64,000 nucleotides of DNA from Pseudalkalibacillus sp. SCS-8 (GCF_040126055.1 NZ_CP143541.1:2232001-2296000); one strand, 5' to 3'; numbered from the stretch's first letter, positions 28,675 to 37,182 are shown. Numbers and translations are program-made. The notes: generated from the sequence alone by a model not told the origin.

Positions 28675-29006
28675 CGTAAATACCGTCCCTTTCAGGATAC
28701 TTTAACTCTGCATGTGCAGACGGTCTAGACTATATCATCACCCTCAGCATTACCTGTTAGGGGTTGGGCGCTTCGAAGATCAAATGATCCCCTACTCTAC
28801 TCCCCGAAACTAATTCAGGTTTCGATAGTCGTTGAACCTTCACCTTTAAAGGTGCTTGGCTGCTGATTGTCCAATACGATCAATTTTTGGCATTCACGCT
28901 CACCGTTTCCAGTCACGTTGTAGCTTGATCGTCTCTAAGGAATTTTCAGCAATTCACCCAATTTTCTAGTCATCCATTGTCTGAATGACGCGGACTAGAA
29001 AATTCA
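28675..29006 (-). ncRNA. Group I intron 2 in nrdJ (332 nt, no ORF)
   Basis: The core elements appear in order on the minus strand: P (GTGAATTGCTG, 28939-28957), Q (AATCAGCAGCCAAG, within 28851-28872), R (GTTCAACGACTA, within 28823-28837) and S (GATATAGTC, within 28722-28739). The guide sequence GTCCGC (28990-28995) pairs with the exon end GCGGAU, leaving the required U-G wobble at the 5' splice site. The intron ends in G. Removal joins GCG-GAT to TGG-CAT (Ala-Asp / Trp-His) in frame. Confidence 0.93.
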
Positions 29007-29036
29007 ATCCGCTAACATGATCATTTGCGCTCCACG
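29007..29036 (-). CDS. nrdJ: NrdJ micro-exon (exon 2), 30 nt, 10 codons
   Basis: Reads CGT GGA GCG CAA ATG ATC ATG TTA GCG GAT, i.e. RGAQMIMLAD. This is exactly the conserved stretch missing between exon 1 (ending EQGGSR) and exon 3 (starting WHPDII); uninterrupted NrdJ proteins read GGSRRGAQMIMLADWHPDII. Boundaries are set by both reading frame and the U-G splice-site rule of the two flanking introns. Confidence 0.93.
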
Positions 29037-30222
29037 CTAGTTTGTTACTCACTTGTAGTCCAAGTGGGTGTAGTCATTTCTGCTACACTCTCATGCTTTC
29101 ACATGAGGTCAGACTATATCATCAAAGAAGAAAATTTTTTGTATTTCCTTTGCAATCTAATGTCTCCATGTTTGTATAGGTGAATGAAAATAGTTTTAAC
29201 ATCATTAAGACTTGAGATATGAAGATCAAAACATCCTTCTTTTTGGCGTATTGAATTTACATTTAGTGCAATATTGTTCTCTTGTAGAAAAATCAATATT
29301 CCCTCTAACAGTTGCTTAGAGCCGGTTATACCAAACCTTGTTTTCAAATAGGTTTTATTTCTATCTGGATAGTACCTTTTATAAACTCTTATATTTCCAT
29401 CTGCATCAAAAATACCTCGTAAGAAGCTCCATTGTAGTTGATTATCACCAAATGGTATCCAGCACTCTCTACCGGTCTTATTTGGTGTAATACCTAATTT
29501 TATTAAATCGTCACACATTTTTGTACAGCTGATTGTTAATGTATATTTATTTTGTTCATTAGGAGCATTTCTTTTTCTAAACTTGATTGCTTCTTTCATA
29601 TTTATTTCTGATGCTATATCTTCAAGCAACTGTTTGTCTTCTTCCGCCAAAGAAAGAACTAATCGTTTTGATTTCATCCTGTCGAATACCGTTCCATCAC
29701 CTAAAATATAGCCAACTAAATATGCTTGATTAGGTGTATTTATGGCTGAAAAATAATTTTCGTCATAGTTATATTTTTTATTTGCTAGGATTCCAGCCTC
29801 ACCAGGTTTTCTAGGGTTAAAAACCTTCATGGTTTCATTCCAACGATGTAAGGTCCCCCTACTGATATCAAGTATTTCAGCAATTTTAACTTGGCTATAT
29901 CCTTCTTCATGAAGAATTTTAGCTACTTTCATCATTTCTTCTTTGTCTCGTGCCTCATAACCACGTTGCCGCATGTTATGATTTACTCCTTCCTTAATTT
30001 CCATTTGTACTCCTCCACATTTCAGGAAACCTTAGGAAGTTTTAATAGTCGTTGAACGTTTATCTCAGTTTCCTAAGATACTTCGCTGCTGATTGCCCAT
30101 TGTTTCATCCTTGAAATTTTTCCGCTTTCACGATCGCTGTTACCAGCCGCGTTGTAGCTTTCAAGGCTTTAGGGTGTTCCAGCAATTCACGAGATTTTAA
30201 TCCCGCCGATTGGAGCGATTTA
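29037..30222 (-). ncRNA. Group I intron 1 in nrdJ (1186 nt, carries a homing endonuclease gene)
   Basis: Exon 1 ends TCC-CGT and the intron begins TAAATCG. The guide GCGGGA (30201-30206) pairs with exon UCCCGU with a U-G at the splice site. Core elements: P (GTGAATTGCTGG, 30173-30190), Q (AATCAGCAGCGAAG, 30081-30100), R (GTTCAACGACTA, 30046-30057) and S (GATATAGTCTGACC, 29107-29123). The last base is G. The core resembles intron 2 closely, suggesting a common origin. The endonuclease gene is inserted between R and S. Confidence 0.93.
29114..30004 (-). CDS. Intron-encoded LAGLIDADG homing endonuclease with N-terminal HTH
   Basis: 296 aa. The N-terminal part holds a resolvase-like helix-turn-helix (MMKVAKILHEEGYSQVKIAE, LDISRGTLHRW). 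Two LAGLIDADG helices follow: YLVGYILGDG (about 93-102) and FLRGIFDADG (about 194-203), so it should act as a monomer with acidic residues D101 and D202 approximately at the active site. A GGAGG lies upstream of ATG 30004. The stop codon TAG lies inside the intron's S element, so coding and ribozyme core overlap. Both motifs look intact; activity is not shown. Confidence 0.92.
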   Translation of the reverse strand: MEIKEGVNHNMRQRGYEARDKEEMMKVAKILHEEGYSQVKIAEILDISRGTLHRWNETMKVFNPRKPGEAGILANKKYNYDENYFSAINTPNQAYLVGYILGDGTVFDRMKSKRLVLSLAEEDKQLLEDIASEINMKEAIKFRKRNAPNEQNKYTLTISCTKMCDDLIKLGITPNKTGRECWIPFGDNQLQWSFLRGIFDADGNIRVYKRYYPDRNKTYLKTRFGITGSKQLLEGILIFLQENNIALNVNSIRQKEGCFDLHISSLNDVKTIFIHLYKHGDIRLQRKYKKFSSLMI

Positions 30223-31014
30223 ACGGGACCCGCCCTGCTCAACCAAATGCGTCAGCTTGGCAATGTCGTCGAGCCATGAGACTGATCCGGAGGATTTTCC
30301 GTTTACACCTTTTGCGAGTGTGTTACGTGGTCGGAGCGTTGAACCGTTCGTTCCGACTCCGCCTCCACGGCTCATGATTTCCATCACTTGCTTCCGGTGA
30401 TCTGAAATTCCTTCGCGGGAATCCTCCACGAACGGCATGACGTAACAGTTGAAATACGTGACGTCTGTTGCCGCTCCTGCTCCGTACAGGACACGTCCCG
30501 CCGGAACAAAATTCAAGTTCACGAGCTCCTTGTAAAATTTCTCGAAGGACTCCTGTTTCTTCTCTTCTGTCGTTTCTACTGCTGAAAGCCCTGTCGCATT
30601 TCGTTTTGCAATCTGTTCATAGTAGATTTCCAGCGGCTTATCGATCGTATCAAGGGATCGTTTTACGATACCTGTTTCGACCTCTTCCGGTTTATCCAAT
30701 ACACCTCGATAATCGTCTTCTACCTTCACTTCTGCCATTTTATGTTCGTGGTCTATTGAAACGACAAATCCGACACCTCTTGCCGGGAACTTCGGATCAT
30801 CTTTTACAGTCAGTACGACGAAGTCCCCTTCCTTCAACGTCCTTTTCTCGGTATCTTTAAAAGAATACCGGTCCAACATAACCAATCGTGATACACCTTT
30901 ATGCGTCGTATGCATGTCCGGTGTGATCGGATGCACCTGCTCAAACTTTGCTATGTCCTCATTCAACCGGTCAATGTTGATATGATGTCGTTGTTCCCCT
31001 GTTACAATCGCCAT
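30223..31014 (-). CDS. nrdJ: Class II ribonucleotide reductase NrdJ, exon 1 (N-terminal 264 residues)
   Basis: Starts at ATG 31014 with GAGGAGG upstream and ends THLVEQGGSR at the intron 1 splice site; without splicing translation would stop at the intron's first codon, TAA. It carries the NFVPAGRVLYGAGAATDVTYFNCYVMP region, with one of the redox cysteines, and RGGGVGTNGSTLRPRNTLAKG of the substrate pocket. Two NrdR-type boxes precede the gene. No class I genes are seen in the window. Confidence 0.95.
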
Positions 31015-31102
31015 CCAGGATCCTCCTCATTCTTTTTTAGATTCTATGTTTTTCTATTATGTCTTTTGGATACCCAAATCATAGCACATCTAATCTTCAA
31101 AT

Positions 31103-31149
31103 ATCAATATATAGTGTACATTATATTTTAATAATACAATATATTGTGT
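31103..31149 (-). promoter_or_regulatory. Tandem NrdR boxes upstream of nrdJ
   Basis: Two 16-bp sites on the minus strand, ACACAATATATTGTAT (31134-31149) and TACACTATATATTGAT (31103-31118), match the NrdR consensus acaCwAtATaTwGtgt. Their starts are 31 bp apart, about three helical turns, the usual spacing for cooperative binding by this ATP/dATP-sensing repressor. A TATAAT lies between them. The rest of the 370-bp gap holds only the lipM terminator and AT-rich DNA. Confidence 0.85.
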
Positions 31150-31349
31150 CCTAGAGAACGAATAAGGTTGACCTTGTCAAAAATAAAAACATATGAAAAA
31201 TGTAGAATTATGAAGATTTATGGATGATAAATAAAGCTAATCCACTCAAAGGATAAAATCATCCGATTGCACGATTCTTCTTTTTCTGAGCTTCAGATGT
31301 GCCAAAAGATTTCCAATCTCCTTCTTTTTTTCCGACAAAAAAAATAAAA

Positions 31350-31378
31350 AACTGCGACCTGAAAATGTCGCAGTTTTT
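31350..31378 (-). terminator. Terminator of lipM
   Basis: ACTGCGAC / GTCGCAGT stem flanked by A and T runs; TTTTTTATTTT follows on the minus strand. Confidence 0.85.
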
Positions 31379-31381
31379 TTC

Positions 31382-32215
31382 TTAACGTCGATACGTCCAT
31401 TCATCGTTCGCATAACGTCTTTCCATGATTTCATCTACATATTGTTTTTGTTCGTCTGACAGTTCAAGTGGAACGAACTCGATATCAAGGCCTTCCGCAA
31501 ACCCTTCTTTAAATGCTATCTTCGATTCTTCAATCGTTACACGTTCTGAGCGGAGGTCGTTGATTGCGACTGCTTTTTTGCTGAATGCTTTTTGCATCCG
31601 TTCCCGTACGCGGTCATTAGCAAATTTAAAGCAATCAAATAACTTGTCTTCGTCTATATCCAGAAGGATGGACCCGTGTTGCAGGATGACGCCTTTTTGT
31701 CGCGTTTGTGCACTTCCAGCGACTTTTCTACCTTCGACGACGAGCTCGTACCACGACGGGGCATCAAAGCATACAGCGGAACGCGGATTTTTCAGTCCTG
31801 CTTTTTCTTCCTCTGTCCGAGGTACTGCGAAGTAAGCCTCCAATCCTAAGTTCCTGAAACCTTCCAAAATCCCTTCTGATATCACACGGTAAGCCTCTGT
31901 TACCGATTGAGGCATTTTCGGATGCTCTTCGGATACGATGACGCTATACGTCAATTCCTTGTCATGTAGAACAGCTCTTCCACCCGTCGGACGCCGAACA
32001 AAGCCATATCCATGCTTTTTGACAGCCTCCATATTGATTTCTTTTTCAACCTTTTGGAAGTAACCAACCGATAGGGTCGCAGGGTTCCATTCGTAGAAAC
32101 GGACGACCGGTTTGATCTCCCCTCTGCTGTGCCATTCCAATAACGCTTCGTCCAATGCCATATTATAAGCTGGTGAGCAAGCACCAGAATCAATGAAATA
32201 CCATTGTTCCTTCAT
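31382..32215 (-). CDS. lipM: Octanoyl-[GcvH]:protein octanoyltransferase LipM
   Basis: 277 aa member of the LplA/LipB fold. It carries [19 protein letters not shown] and the catalytic-cysteine region [14 protein letters not shown], plus [14 protein letters not shown]. LipM moves octanoate from acyl carrier protein to GcvH, the start of lipoate assembly. Its target belongs to the same glycine cleavage system whose gcvT-PA-PB genes lie 5 kb further on. Divergent from yqhL. Confidence 0.93.
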   Translation of the reverse strand: MKEQWYFIDSGACSPAYNMALDEALLEWHSRGEIKPVVRFYEWNPATLSVGYFQKVEKEINMEAVKKHGYGFVRRPTGGRAVLHDKELTYSVIVSEEHPKMPQSVTEAYRVISEGILEGFRNLGLEAYFAVPRTEEEKAGLKNPRSAVCFDAPSWYELVVEGRKVAGSAQTRQKGVILQHGSILLDIDEDKLFDCFKFANDRVRERMQKAFSKKAVAINDLRSERVTIEESKIAFKEGFAEGLDIEFVPLELSDEQKQYVDEIMERRYANDEWTYRR

Positions 32216-32310
32216 AAGTTATGTACGCCTCTTTCCTTTTCTAGTACCGTTCATAGTTTATCAGATTCATGTGCACCGTACAATTTATTCGGATACACAT
32301 GAACTTTACT

Positions 32311-32339
32311 TTGCGAATACGCCCAATCCTGTATATAAT
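32311..32339 (+). promoter_or_regulatory. Candidate sigma-A promoter of yqhL
   Basis: TTGCGA (32311-32316), 17-base spacer and TATAAT (32334-32339), with the start codon 58 bases downstream. Confidence 0.55.
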
Positions 32340-32396
32340 GGACATGGTGTATTTATCAGAGTATTGAAAGAGATTCATATTAGGGGGAAGAAGATA

Positions 32397-32777
32397 ATGG
32401 ATTGGATTTTATGGGTGCTGCCACTAGCCTTGATCGTTTATATGATCATTGCTGGACTCTATCAGCGCAGACATTTGAAGACATTGACTGAAGAGGAGTT
32501 CCGCAGCGGCTACCGTAAAGCGCAATTGATCGATGTCCGTGAAGCAAGAGAGTTTGAAAATGGACATATTCTAGGAGCTCGAAACATTCCGTTGTCCCAG
32601 CTTCGTATGCGACATAAGGAAGTCCGCCAAGACCAGCCCGTCTACCTATACTGTGAAAGCGGTATGCGTACAGTCAGAGCTGCGGCGATCTTAAGGAAAA
32701 AGGGTGTCAAGGACCTTTACAACCTTAAAGGCGGATTCAAAAAATGGTCAGGTAAAGTGAAAAAAGGGAATAAATAA
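32397..32777 (+). CDS. yqhL: Membrane-anchored rhodanese-like protein YqhL
   Basis: 126 aa from ATG 32397 behind AGGGGGAAG. One N-terminal membrane helix (about 3-20) then a rhodanese domain with LIDVREAREFENGHILGARNIP and the active-site loop YCESGMRT. Predicted sulfurtransferase or sulfide carrier facing the cytoplasm. A longer frame to 32193 lies across the promoter and lipM and is not supported. Confidence 0.92.
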   Translation: MDWILWVLPLALIVYMIIAGLYQRRHLKTLTEEEFRSGYRKAQLIDVREAREFENGHILGARNIPLSQLRMRHKEVRQDQPVYLYCESGMRTVRAAAILRKKGVKDLYNLKGGFKKWSGKVKKGNK

Positions 32778-32786
32778 ATGCATGTT

Positions 32787-32823
32787 AAAAAGCCTCAGTT
32801 CCACAAAGAACTGAGGTTTTTTA
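32787..32823. terminator. Bidirectional terminator between yqhL and the SMR genes
   Basis: CCTCAGTTC / GAACTGAGG stem with T runs on both strands between convergent genes. Confidence 0.88.
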
Positions 32824-33135
32824 TGAAATTAACTTTAAACCGATCGCCGCTCCTAAAACCATTCCGATAAAAACAATCCTTTTCCAATCTGTTGATTCAC
32901 CATACCAAAGCATGCCTAAGAGTGCTCCACCGGATGCTCCAATTCCAGTCCAAACGGCATAAGCAGTCCCCATAGGTAGCGTTTTCATTGCATAAGCAAG
33001 AAAGAGAAAACTCGCTCCGAATCCGAGAATTAGAAGAACGAAGGATTGCCAGTTCCTGTCCTTATGCAGTTTGTTAATCATCACAACACCTAGCATTTCA
33101 CATAAGCCGGCTAAAATTAACGATCCCCATGCCAT
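32821..33135 (-). CDS. SMR family transporter, second subunit (guanidinium export, YkkD/Gdx type)
   Basis: 104 aa, four membrane helices, with the SMR signature AGLCEMLGVVMINK (essential Glu13) and GTAYAVWTGIGASGGALLGM. Paired with the preceding SMR gene by a TAATG stop/start overlap, suggesting a heteromeric exporter. The guanidine-I riboswitch upstream argues for guanidinium as substrate rather than a general multidrug role. Confidence 0.9.
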   Translation of the reverse strand: MAWGSLILAGLCEMLGVVMINKLHKDRNWQSFVLLILGFGASFLFLAYAMKTLPMGTAYAVWTGIGASGGALLGMLWYGESTDWKRIVFIGMVLGAAIGLKLIS

Positions 33136-33476
33136 TATGATTCCTCTCCTCCCTCAGCTTTGTCTATAGTAACGGATTTCAATCCAATTACACCGATCAA
33201 CAAAATGGCAATTAATATAATTTTTCCAACTTTAAATGGCTCTCCAAAAAAGAGGATTTCTGAGAAAACAGTTCCTGCAGTACCGATTCCCACAAATACG
33301 GCATATACCGTTCCCACGGGTAGTTTTCGCCCGGCCATAATCATTAAATAAAAGCTTATGATAATTGAAGCAACCGTACCGGACCAAGTCCAAAAATCAT
33401 ATGCGTGTTTTAAACCAATCACCCACATGACTTCAAAAAAAGCAGCAATGAAAACTTTTAACCAATTCCGATCCAC
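33135..33476 (-). CDS. SMR family transporter, first subunit (guanidinium export, YkkC/Gdx type)
   Basis: 113 codons from GTG 33476 ([24 protein letters not shown]), four helices, essential Glu15, and [28 protein letters not shown] ten bases upstream decides for the GTG start; the longer frame from 33581 runs through the riboswitch terminator. First gene of the riboswitch-controlled pair. Confidence 0.9.
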   Translation of the reverse strand: MDRNWLKVFIAAFFEVMWVIGLKHAYDFWTWSGTVASIIISFYLMIMAGRKLPVGTVYAVFVGIGTAGTVFSEILFFGEPFKVGKIILIAILLIGVIGLKSVTIDKAEGGEES

Positions 33477-33519
33477 GTTCGTAACACCTCCACGCTTATT
33501 CTTACCAAATAACCCATAA

Positions 33520-33648
33520 ACAAAAAAACTGGGAGACCACTGTATAAACAGATCTCCCAGGCTTTTATCCTTCCGTGTCACAGTTGAAAAACTGTGTGTT
33601 TTCTCTCGGACCAGACCAGCTCAGCAAAGCTACGGAACCCTAGAAAAC
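33520..33648 (-). promoter_or_regulatory. Guanidine-I riboswitch (ykkC RNA) with intrinsic terminator
   Basis: On the minus strand the aptamer shows the conserved CTAGGGTTCCGTAGC, GCTGAGCTGGTC, CCGAGAGAAAAC and ACACGGAAGGATAAAAGCC blocks (33560-33643). The expression platform is the hairpin CTGGGAGA / TCTCCCAG (33529-33560) followed by seven T's. Its 5' arm overlaps the aptamer's 3' end, so guanidine binding should disrupt termination and switch on the exporter genes. Confidence 0.95.
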
Positions 33649-33670
33649 AATCGATTTTTTTCAATTGTAT

Positions 33671-35488
33671 CTAATTCATACCGGCAGTCCCTTTTATTGC
33701 TTCGTCTTTCTGCTCAGGATTCTGGACTAAATAATACGAGATGGCCTCAATAAACTGTTCGCCGTACTTTTCGAGTTTATTTTGTCCCACTCCCGTTATC
33801 GTTAAGAATTCCTCTCTTGACTGCGGCTGTTTCACACACATATCTTTTAATGCCGTATCTGCAAATATTACGAAAGGCGGTACGTTTTCTTTTTCCGCAA
33901 TCTCTTTACGGACCTTTCGAAGTTCCTCGAACAACGGATCATTGACTGCAACTTGTTTTGTTTGGATAGCTTCTTTTCGCTTCACGATTTCTTTTCCGAG
34001 AAGAACGTCCTTCCCTTTTTCTTTAATGTAAAGGGTAGGAAATGTACCGTGTTCGACAGCAATCAGTTCCTGTGAGATGAAAAACTCGATTAAGTCCGTC
34101 ACTTCTTTCGAACTTTTTTCTTTCATCAAACCATAAGTCGGAAGTTTATTGAGACGCAACTCCAGTACTTTTTTATTCTTCGAACCTGTTAGAACTTGTG
34201 CGATGATCGTCTTTCCAAATCTCTTCTGCCCCATTCTCACGATACAAGACAGTACGATTTGAGCTTCTCGTGTCACATCGATACTTTCTCGTGAATCCGT
34301 ACAGTTGCCGCACCGTCCACATGAGGGAGGATCCTCGTTGCTGAAATAGCTGACAATCGAGGTTTGTAAACAGCTTTCTGTATGACAATAATCCACCATG
34401 AGCTGTAGCTTTTCCAGTTCCTGTGCCATACGGTCTGACTCGCTCGATTGATCGATTAGGAAACGCTGTAGCTGTACATCTTGGGAAGAATACAGAAGGA
34501 TGCATTCACTCGGAAGTCCATCACGGCCTGCACGACCTGCCTCCTGATAATAGCTTTCCATGTTCTTTGGCAGCTGATAATGGATCACATATCGGATGTT
34601 TGATTTATCGATCCCCATACCAAACGCATTTGTGGCAACCATCACGGTTGATCGATCCTGTAAAAACTGCTCTTGCTGCTCCATCCGCTCCTCTTCATCC
34701 ATTCCTGCATGATAGCGCGAAACATCAACACCGCTTTTTTCCAATTGATCATGCAGCTTATCCACCGTTTTTCGGGTTGCTGCGTAAATGATGCCTGCTT
34801 CTTTTCCATTCTTTTTAATAAAATCCTTTAGAAATCCAAGCCTGTCTTGTCCTTTGACCACTGAAAACGATAGATTCTCCCGCTCAAAACCAGTCAGAAC
34901 GGAATTGTTCTCATCAATATTGAGCGACATACAAATATCCTGACGGACTTTCGGGGTTGCCGTTGCCGTTAACGCTAAAACTGTTGGTCGTTTCGGGAGA
35001 TTCCGTATCATTCTCTGAATGCGCTGGTAACTCGGCCGGAAATCATGCCCCCATTGCGAGATACAATGGGCTTCATCCACTGCGATCAAAGGAATGTCCA
35101 ACTCTTTCAAAAGTGCCATAAACTCATAGGATTCCAGTCTTTCAGGTGCAACATATAGCAGCTTATATTCTCCGCGTTTCGCCTTGTCAATTCGCTCTCT
35201 CATTTCCGATTCAGAGAGTGAACTGTTGATAAAGGCAGCGGGAATGCCTAATTGAAGTAATGTATCAACTTGATCTTTCATTAATGAAATCAATGGAGAA
35301 ATGACGATCGTCGTTCCCTCAAATACGACCGCAGGAATCTGATAACATATCGATTTCCCTCCACCAGTCGGCATGACACAAAGAGTATCATCCCCATTCA
35401 ATACCGACTGGATTGCTCTCTCTTGGCCCATCCGGAATGATGAATAACCATAATATTGCTCTAACATTTCTTTTGCTCTTTCTATCAA
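33671..35488 (-). CDS. recQ: ATP-dependent DNA helicase RecQ
   Basis: 605 aa SF2 helicase: Walker A MPTGGGKS, motif II VDEAHCISQWGHDFRP, motif VI YYQEAGRAGRDG, the zinc-binding cysteines in SCGRCGNCTD, winged helix and a C-terminal HRDC domain (about 510-590, KDMCVKQPQSREEFLTITGVG). Domain set is that of full-length RecQ. Standing alone between two unrelated genes. Confidence 0.95.
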   Translation of the reverse strand: MIERAKEMLEQYYGYSSFRMGQERAIQSVLNGDDTLCVMPTGGGKSICYQIPAVVFEGTTIVISPLISLMKDQVDTLLQLGIPAAFINSSLSESEMRERIDKAKRGEYKLLYVAPERLESYEFMALLKELDIPLIAVDEAHCISQWGHDFRPSYQRIQRMIRNLPKRPTVLALTATATPKVRQDICMSLNIDENNSVLTGFERENLSFSVVKGQDRLGFLKDFIKKNGKEAGIIYAATRKTVDKLHDQLEKSGVDVSRYHAGMDEEERMEQQEQFLQDRSTVMVATNAFGMGIDKSNIRYVIHYQLPKNMESYYQEAGRAGRDGLPSECILLYSSQDVQLQRFLIDQSSESDRMAQELEKLQLMVDYCHTESCLQTSIVSYFSNEDPPSCGRCGNCTDSRESIDVTREAQIVLSCIVRMGQKRFGKTIIAQVLTGSKNKKVLELRLNKLPTYGLMKEKSSKEVTDLIEFFISQELIAVEHGTFPTLYIKEKGKDVLLGKEIVKRKEAIQTKQVAVNDPLFEELRKVRKEIAEKENVPPFVIFADTALKDMCVKQPQSREEFLTITGVGQNKLEKYGEQFIEAISYYLVQNPEQKDEAIKGTAGMN

Positions 35489-35605
35489 ACCTCGTTATCC
35501 TCCTCCGAATATCTTCTCTGTTTATAAGGGTACCATCTGCACATCGAAAAAACATTCAAAAGTATAGATTTTCATAGAAAAAGATTGTTGCTATTTACTA
35601 TTAAA

Positions 35606-35645
35606 AAATGGCGTATCCTCTTTCATTTAGGAATACGCCACTTTT
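35606..35645 (-). terminator. Terminator after the small membrane protein gene
   Basis: TGGCGTATTCC / GGATACGCCA stem with TTTTTT on the minus strand, downstream of the 35670 stop. Confidence 0.8.
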
Positions 35646-35669
35646 TAATCGGTGCGAATTGTGAAATTT

Positions 35670-35990
35670 CTAAATCAGAACGCCAAAGTAATAGGTAGCA
35701 AAGTAAGCAACGAGACATAGTAATGACCCAACTAACAACGGATTGATGCTAGTAGTCATTTTTTCGTGTTTGGGTATGTAATTCCCTAACAATGACCCAA
35801 ACACTGCTGCTTCCGAAATCTTTGTAAGTGAATCACCTTTGGTCCCGAATAGCAACGACACTACAATAAAGAAACAAGCACCGAAAAATAATGTGTTATA
35901 AAGGTTAGTATTGAAGAAAACGGAAACCCCGACAAGCAATCCAATTTCTAGGGCTAATACGAAAAATACGAAAATCAAATATTTCTTCAA
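35670..35990 (-). CDS. Hypothetical three-helix membrane protein
   Basis: 106 aa from TTG 35990, chosen because GGGGTGG lies seven bases upstream; a start at ATG 36017 would add nine residues. Hydrophobic segments at about 3-22, 27-47 and 82-104 with KISEAAVFGSLLGNYIP between. I do not recognise the family. Monocistronic with its own terminator. Confidence 0.7.
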   Translation of the reverse strand: MKKYLIFVFFVLALEIGLLVGVSVFFNTNLYNTLFFGACFFIVVSLLFGTKGDSLTKISEAAVFGSLLGNYIPKHEKMTTSINPLLVGSLLCLVAYFATYYFGVLI

Positions 35991-36120
35991 CTGAATTCCA
36001 CCCCTTTTTTTATTCACACTACATATACGGCTAATAAAAGGAATGGTTTCTAAAAATTTAGAAAAAATTTCCGTAATTTTACAAGTTATTACATTAATCC
36101 TTAATCAGAGGTTTCTACAA

Positions 36121-37182
36121 TCAATTTAGTAAACCATTGATATCACTAACTAATTTTCCGAAAAGTTCTTTAACTGTAGTATTCTCACTCATCCTGCTAC
36201 CTTGCCCAGACCATAAAGACATGAATCTTGTATCTCCTTGCTTCATGGCCTCACTACGGATAGGTTTTGTCAAACTATTTTGGATCGGATAAGGTGCTAT
36301 CAAAACCCCTTCACCCGTTAACTGATGAATAAAATAATTATTAATGCCCCTTGCTGCCTTTCCAGAAAAGGCTGTAGTTATAACGGTCTGCTCTTCAGTT
36401 GAAGTAAGAACAGCCCTTTTATGGAATTCATTTGCCCCACTTTCTTTAGTGGTTAAAAAAGCAGTCCCCATTTGAACTCCCTCAGCACCTAGCATTGAAG
36501 CTGCTGCAAAGCCACGTCCATCCATAATTCCACCTGAGGCTATGACTGGAATATGAACATAATCCTTAACTTGTGGAACAAGCGCCATCGTACCAATCAG
36601 TCCATTGTTAGAATGACCAATAAAGGTTGCCCTGTGACCACCTGCTTCGCTTCCCTGAGCAACTACAGCATCCATACCTGCTTCTTCTACCGCTTTTGCT
36701 TCCTCAACTGTAGTAGCTGTTCCAACAACAATGATATTGTGCTTTTTTAAACGTGTTATTATTTCTTTGTCCGGAATTCCAAACGTGAAGGAACATATCG
36801 GAACCTCCTCATGAATGACAATATCTATTAACTCTGTAATTCCTAAAGACGTCTTGATTTCTGGTAATTCATCAGGCAATTTCAACTTTTCACGAAAAGG
36901 CCCAAGAGATTCAAAGCTCTTACGAAGATCTGTTTCCGACACAAACTGCTCTTTTACAACAAATAAGTTGACCCCAAATGGCTTATTCGTACGTTTCTTC
37001 ACTTCTTGTATAGAACTCGTTAACTTCTCTGCAGTAAAGTATCCAGCACCAATAATCCCCAGTCCTCCTTCATTACTTACCTCAGAGACTAGTTCAGGAG
37101 TTGTTGGACCACCTGCCATGGGTGCTTGAATAATAGGGTATTCGACGCCGAAAAGAGTTGATAGTCTTGTCTTGTTCCACAT
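36121..37182 (-). CDS. Nitronate monooxygenase family protein
   Basis: 353 aa FMN-dependent TIM barrel: YPIIQAPMAGGPTTPELVSEVSNEGGLGIIG at the N-terminus, VAQGSEAGGHRATF with the family histidine, and PVIASGGIMDGRGFAAASMLGAEGVQMGTAFL, the phosphate-binding part. Oxidises alkyl nitronates such as propionate-3-nitronate. Separate transcription unit; physiological substrate unknown. Confidence 0.93.
   Translation of the reverse strand: MWNKTRLSTLFGVEYPIIQAPMAGGPTTPELVSEVSNEGGLGIIGAGYFTAEKLTSSIQEVKKRTNKPFGVNLFVVKEQFVSETDLRKSFESLGPFREKLKLPDELPEIKTSLGITELIDIVIHEEVPICSFTFGIPDKEIITRLKKHNIIVVGTATTVEEAKAVEEAGMDAVVAQGSEAGGHRATFIGHSNNGLIGTMALVPQVKDYVHIPVIASGGIMDGRGFAAASMLGAEGVQMGTAFLTTKESGANEFHKRAVLTSTEEQTVITTAFSGKAARGINNYFIHQLTGEGVLIAPYPIQNSLTKPIRSEAMKQGDTRFMSLWSGQGSRMSENTTVKELFGKLVSDINGLLN

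Noticed and set aside
28505..28705. ATG at 28638 as the start of a separate ribonucleotide reductase subunit
   Set aside because: The frame continues upstream to WHPDIIEFIISK at 28674 and joins the micro-exon in frame after intron removal; the ATG is an internal methionine.
28675..30222. Intein instead of introns in nrdJ
   Set aside because: Exon 1 runs directly into a TAA at the boundary and the intervening DNA has stops in the host frame. Group I core elements and guide pairings are present, and no Hint motifs are found there.
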